Origin: JBBRZF01 sp038236965
Lineage (GTDB): Bacteria > Acidobacteriota > Terriglobia > Terriglobales > Acidobacteriaceae
Direction: 5' to 3'
NCBI GenBank assembly: GCA_038236965.1
Contig: JBBRZF010000092.1
Coordinates: forward strand, 1 to 13,495
DNA length: 13,495 nt
The position numbers and the translations under genes were made by a program. Below, in pieces: positions 11,122 through 13,495 of the stretch. Numbering within the stretch: the first letter of the stretch is position 1; each line of letters opens with the position of its first letter. Below the pieces are notes generated by a model. The model had not been told where the DNA came from. It saw only the letters and a list, made by a program, of their open reading frames with translations, and ran no database searches.

Positions 11122-12669
11122 GTGCTTTTTAAAACTCTTAGTGCAGCGGTGTATGGCATCGATGCCAACATCATTGATGTAGAAGTGGATGTTTCCGGTA
11201 TCACTTGCAAGGAAGATCACTTCACCACCGTCGGACTTCCCGACGCCGCTGTTCGCGAGAGTCGCGAACGCGTCCGCGCCGCGCTGAAGAATTGCGGCTA
11301 CGATATTCCGCTCACGCATATCACCATCAACCTTGCGCCCGCCGACATCAAGAAGGAAGGCTCGGGCTTCGATCTGCCCATGGCGCTCGGAATCCTCGGC
11401 GCCTACGGCGCGCTGAATAAACGCGAGCTGGAAAATTTCGTGATGGTGGGCGAACTCTCGCTCGATGGCGCTTTGCGTTCCGTCCGCGGCACCTTGCCCA
11501 TCGCCATCGCTGCCCGGCAGCGCAAGATTCCTAATCTCCTAGTTCCGGAAATCAACGCGCGGGAAGCCGCCGTCGTGGATGGCATCAAGGTCTATCCGGT
11601 AAAGTCGCTCATCGACGTGGTGAACCTCATCAACACCGGCAATGGCGTCACGCCCATCGAGGTGGATACCAACGCGCTCATCCAGTCCTGCGAACATTAT
11701 CCGGTCGATTTCAAAGATGTTCGCGGACAGCACACGGCCAAGCGCGCGATGGAAGTGGCCTGCGCGGGCGGACACAACATGCTCATGATCGGACCTCCGG
11801 GCGGCGGCAAAACCATGCTCGCCAAGCGTATGCCGACCATTATGCCGCCCTTCAGTTTTGAAGAAGCGCTGGAGACGACGAAAATTCACTCCGTCGCCGG
11901 AGTGCTCGATTCCAAGGCCGGACTGGTCGGCATACGTCCCTTCCGTTCGCCGCACCACACCATCTCCGACGCCGGACTGATCGGCGGAGGCTCCGTCCCG
12001 CGCCCCGGCGAAGTCTCGCTCGCGCATAACGGCGTCCTGTTTCTGGATGAGTTGCCCGAATTCCCGCGCAGCGTTCTGGAAGTCATGCGACAGCCGCTCG
12101 AAGACGGCACTGTCTCCATCGCACGGGCCGCCATGTCGCTCACGTTTCCTGCGCGCTTCATGCTGGCCGCCGCCATGAACCCGTGTCCGTGCGGATTCCA
12201 CAACGACCGCACGCGCGAGTGCCACTGTACGCCGCCGATAATCCAGCGTTACATCTCGAAGATAAGCGGACCGCTGCTGGACCGCATCGACATACACATC
12301 GACGTGCCTGCCGTGAACTACAAGGAACTGCGCGGCGGCATCTCGCCGGAAGGTTCCACGCAGATTCGCGAACGCGTGGTGCTCGCGCGCGAACGCCAGC
12401 TAGCGCGCTTCCGCGCCGCTGGAGAAAAGTTTTATTCGAACGCGCAAATGGGTTCGCGCCAGATACGGCAGTTCTGTGAACTCTCCGCCGACTGCGAAAA
12501 ATTGCTCGAACGCGCCATGACGCAGCAAGGCCTCAGCGCCCGCGCACACGACCGCATATTAAAAGTGGCACGTACGGTCGCCGATCTCGAGGGAGCCCCG
12601 CAGATCGAAAGCAAACACATCGCCGAGGCCATCCAGTACCGCACCCTCGACCGCACTTATTGGGCGTAG
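11122..12669 (+). CDS. YifB/ComM family Mg-chelatase-like AAA+ ATPase
   Basis: The 515-residue protein has three parts: an N-terminal Lon-protease-like/ChlI domain (about 1-175, with ESRERVRAAL and SGFDLPMALGILGA), a magnesium-chelatase-type AAA+ core (about 190-400) and a helical C-terminal domain (410-515). Walker A is GPPGGGKT (224-231) and Walker B VLFLDE (305-310). PCPCGFH with CHC later (Cys355, Cys357, Cys367, Cys369) is the Cys cluster of the family. ComM of gamma-proteobacteria is a branch-migration helicase in natural transformation; whether that role holds here is not known. The GTG at 11122 is chosen because MLFKTLSAAVYGIDA is the conserved N-terminus; ATG 11117 is out of frame. 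The upstream GGGG is a weak Shine-Dalgarno. Confidence 0.93.
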   Translation: MLFKTLSAAVYGIDANIIDVEVDVSGITCKEDHFTTVGLPDAAVRESRERVRAALKNCGYDIPLTHITINLAPADIKKEGSGFDLPMALGILGAYGALNKRELENFVMVGELSLDGALRSVRGTLPIAIAARQRKIPNLLVPEINAREAAVVDGIKVYPVKSLIDVVNLINTGNGVTPIEVDTNALIQSCEHYPVDFKDVRGQHTAKRAMEVACAGGHNMLMIGPPGGGKTMLAKRMPTIMPPFSFEEALETTKIHSVAGVLDSKAGLVGIRPFRSPHHTISDAGLIGGGSVPRPGEVSLAHNGVLFLDELPEFPRSVLEVMRQPLEDGTVSIARAAMSLTFPARFMLAAAMNPCPCGFHNDRTRECHCTPPIIQRYISKISGPLLDRIDIHIDVPAVNYKELRGGISPEGSTQIRERVVLARERQLARFRAAGEKFYSNAQMGSRQIRQFCELSADCEKLLERAMTQQGLSARAHDRILKVARTVADLEGAPQIESKHIAEAIQYRTLDRTYWA

Positions 12670-12678
12670 GGGATTGCT

Positions 12679-12707
12679 TTGGCCGTGGATTATCAACGAC
12701 TTAGGAT
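12679..12707 (+). promoter_or_regulatory. Candidate promoter of the cold-shock gene
   Basis: TTGGCC (12679-12684) and TAGGAT (12702-12707) are 17 bp apart. A start near 12714 would give a leader of about 175 bases, which fits the long structured leaders of many cspA-type genes. The leader contains a 9-T run (12725-12733). Confidence 0.4.
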
Positions 12708-12888
12708 GAATCGTGTAGAAAGCATTTTTTTTTGCATCCTTTTCGGCAGAATGGCATCCAACTGTTATCTAGCTAAGTTTTGACCATGCGATTTTGAGCT
12801 GGTTCCGTCGATTAAACCTCGCGCTACCCCCTCACAGATGCAACCGACATTCTCAGCAGACAATCTACAGAAACAAAGGTACACAACA

Positions 12889-13089
12889 ATGGAACAAGGA
12901 ACAGTGAAGTGGTTTAACGACGCAAAGGGATTTGGATTCATCAGCCGCCAGAATGGCGAAGACGTATTCGTGCATTTCTCGGCAGTACAGTCCAGCGGTT
13001 TCAAGAGCCTGCAAGAAGGCCAAGCCGTGCAGTTCGACGTAGTCAAGGGCCCCAAGGGCTTCCAGGCAGAAAACGTCCAGGTACTGTAA
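12889..13089 (+). CDS. Cold-shock domain protein (CspA family)
   Basis: The 66-residue protein is a single OB-fold cold-shock domain that binds single-stranded RNA and DNA and acts as an RNA chaperone. It has MEQGTVKWFNDAKGFGFI with RNP1 (KGFGFI, 13-18) and RNP2 (VFVHF, 26-30), then GFKSLQEGQAVQFDVVKGPKGFQAENV. Length and spacing are exactly those of the family. The open frame extends 17 codons upstream, but those residues do not fit the fold. The ATG at 12889 has AAGG about 10 bases upstream and is preferred. Homologous copies are usually several per genome, so I do not assign a letter. A long leader and a strong terminator make it a monocistronic unit. Confidence 0.96.
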   Translation: MEQGTVKWFNDAKGFGFISRQNGEDVFVHFSAVQSSGFKSLQEGQAVQFDVVKGPKGFQAENVQVL

Positions 13090-13110
13090 GACAATTTCCG
13101 TCACAACAAT

Positions 13111-13141
13111 AAGCCCGGAGCCGAAAGGTTTCGGGCTTTTT
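13111..13141 (+). terminator. Strong terminator after the cold-shock gene
   Basis: AAGCCCGGAGCC pairs with GGTTTCGGGCTT through 12 pairs (two G-U), closed by a GAAA tetraloop and followed by a T-run. It lies 21 bases after the stop. Confidence 0.92.
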
Positions 13142-13145
13142 CTGT

Positions 13146-13495
13146 CGTGATGAGCGGATTTGTGACGAGTGGACACGTTTGTTCCCCTTCGAGTTGCCGT
13201 GGCGGTATTGGATCCCGGACGAAGATGGCCCTAAAGGGGATGCGGAGTCTTCAAGCCTTTAGAAATAGGAGGGTTCCGGCTCAAGATATAACTTTTCGGG
13301 TGTGGCAATTAAGACTCGCATGAACTCTGGAAGTACCAGACTAATCATTAAGTTACGTAAAGATTGCAGAAAACTGTTGACCTCATAACTCTCAGTTGTT
13401 AAGGTTACGTTTTCACGGTGGAACCCGGCCTCTGGGCAGAAGTTCAGGTTCCGATTCAAGCGTCCTCCTGGCGACGCGGGCTGAAACGCAACGGG
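13146..13495. other. Right-end region with no convincing gene
   Basis: About 350 bases contain no reading frame with recognisable features. One possible promoter on the plus strand is TTGACC (13377-13382), N17, TAAGGT (13400-13405). It might serve a gene beyond the window. Base composition is more A/T-rich around 13270-13420 than in the coding regions. Confidence 0.4.

Noticed and set aside
12725..12733. T-run as a terminator for the yifB gene
   Set aside because: No stable stem precedes it.
13259..13459. 66-codon minus-strand frame at the right end with a TTG start
   Set aside because: No Shine-Dalgarno, motif or recognisable family; A/T-rich DNA gives open frames of this length by chance. 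It could be reconsidered if conserved.

Overview
The window looks like a stretch of chromosome from a soil-type Acidobacteriota (class Terriglobia, Koribacter-like). This placement is an inference from protein character and from the style of the intergenic DNA; no rRNA or marker search was possible. The coding DNA is moderately GC-rich. The gaps between genes carry several families of short direct repeats (26-bp units at 1-52, A/C-rich tracts near 1147-1240, GGCAACT-type units at 3531-3564, 9-bp GAAACCTTC units at 7465-7521, and a palindromic GTGGGCTAACG element near 81-106 and 10738-10763). No tRNA, rRNA, CRISPR array, transposase or phage gene is visible.

Layout, left to right. 1-1320: a small exported protein of unknown function, a decayed copy of part of it, and a DUF2164-type gene on the minus strand, ending in repeat-rich DNA. 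1323-2446: a short-chain dehydrogenase and, convergent with it, a stand-alone UBP-type zinc-finger protein. 2591-3494: an Mrp/ApbC-type iron-sulfur carrier ATPase with a terminator. 3581-6536: the heat-shock operon hrcA-grpE-dnaJ, preceded by a recognisable CIRCE operator and a strong sigma70-like promoter; dnaJ appears to use a CTG start codon. 6656-7363: rsmE (16S rRNA m3U1498 methyltransferase). 7552-7750: a very small minus-strand transcription unit with its own promoter, inverted repeat and terminator, encoding a 19-residue Lys/Ala/Pro peptide. 7920-8690: a CPBP-family membrane protease on the minus strand, divergent from an acetyl-CoA acetyltransferase (8843-10042). 10166-10732: a membrane-anchored SRPBCC protein. 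10862-11005: a 47-codon zinc-ribbon-like reading frame. 11122-12669: a YifB/ComM-type AAA+ protein. 12889-13089: a cold-shock protein with a long leader and a strong terminator. 13146-13495 holds no convincing gene.

Most genes are core housekeeping or stress functions. HrcA, GrpE and DnaJ form a self-regulated chaperone module (DnaK itself is not here), and the cold-shock protein is a separate stress unit. I see no defence island, biosynthetic cluster or mobile element. The items most worth a second look are the 19-residue lysine-rich peptide gene with complete signals, the CTG start of dnaJ, the unusual upstream position of CIRCE, the decayed duplicate beside the first gene, and the 47-codon zinc-ribbon frame.
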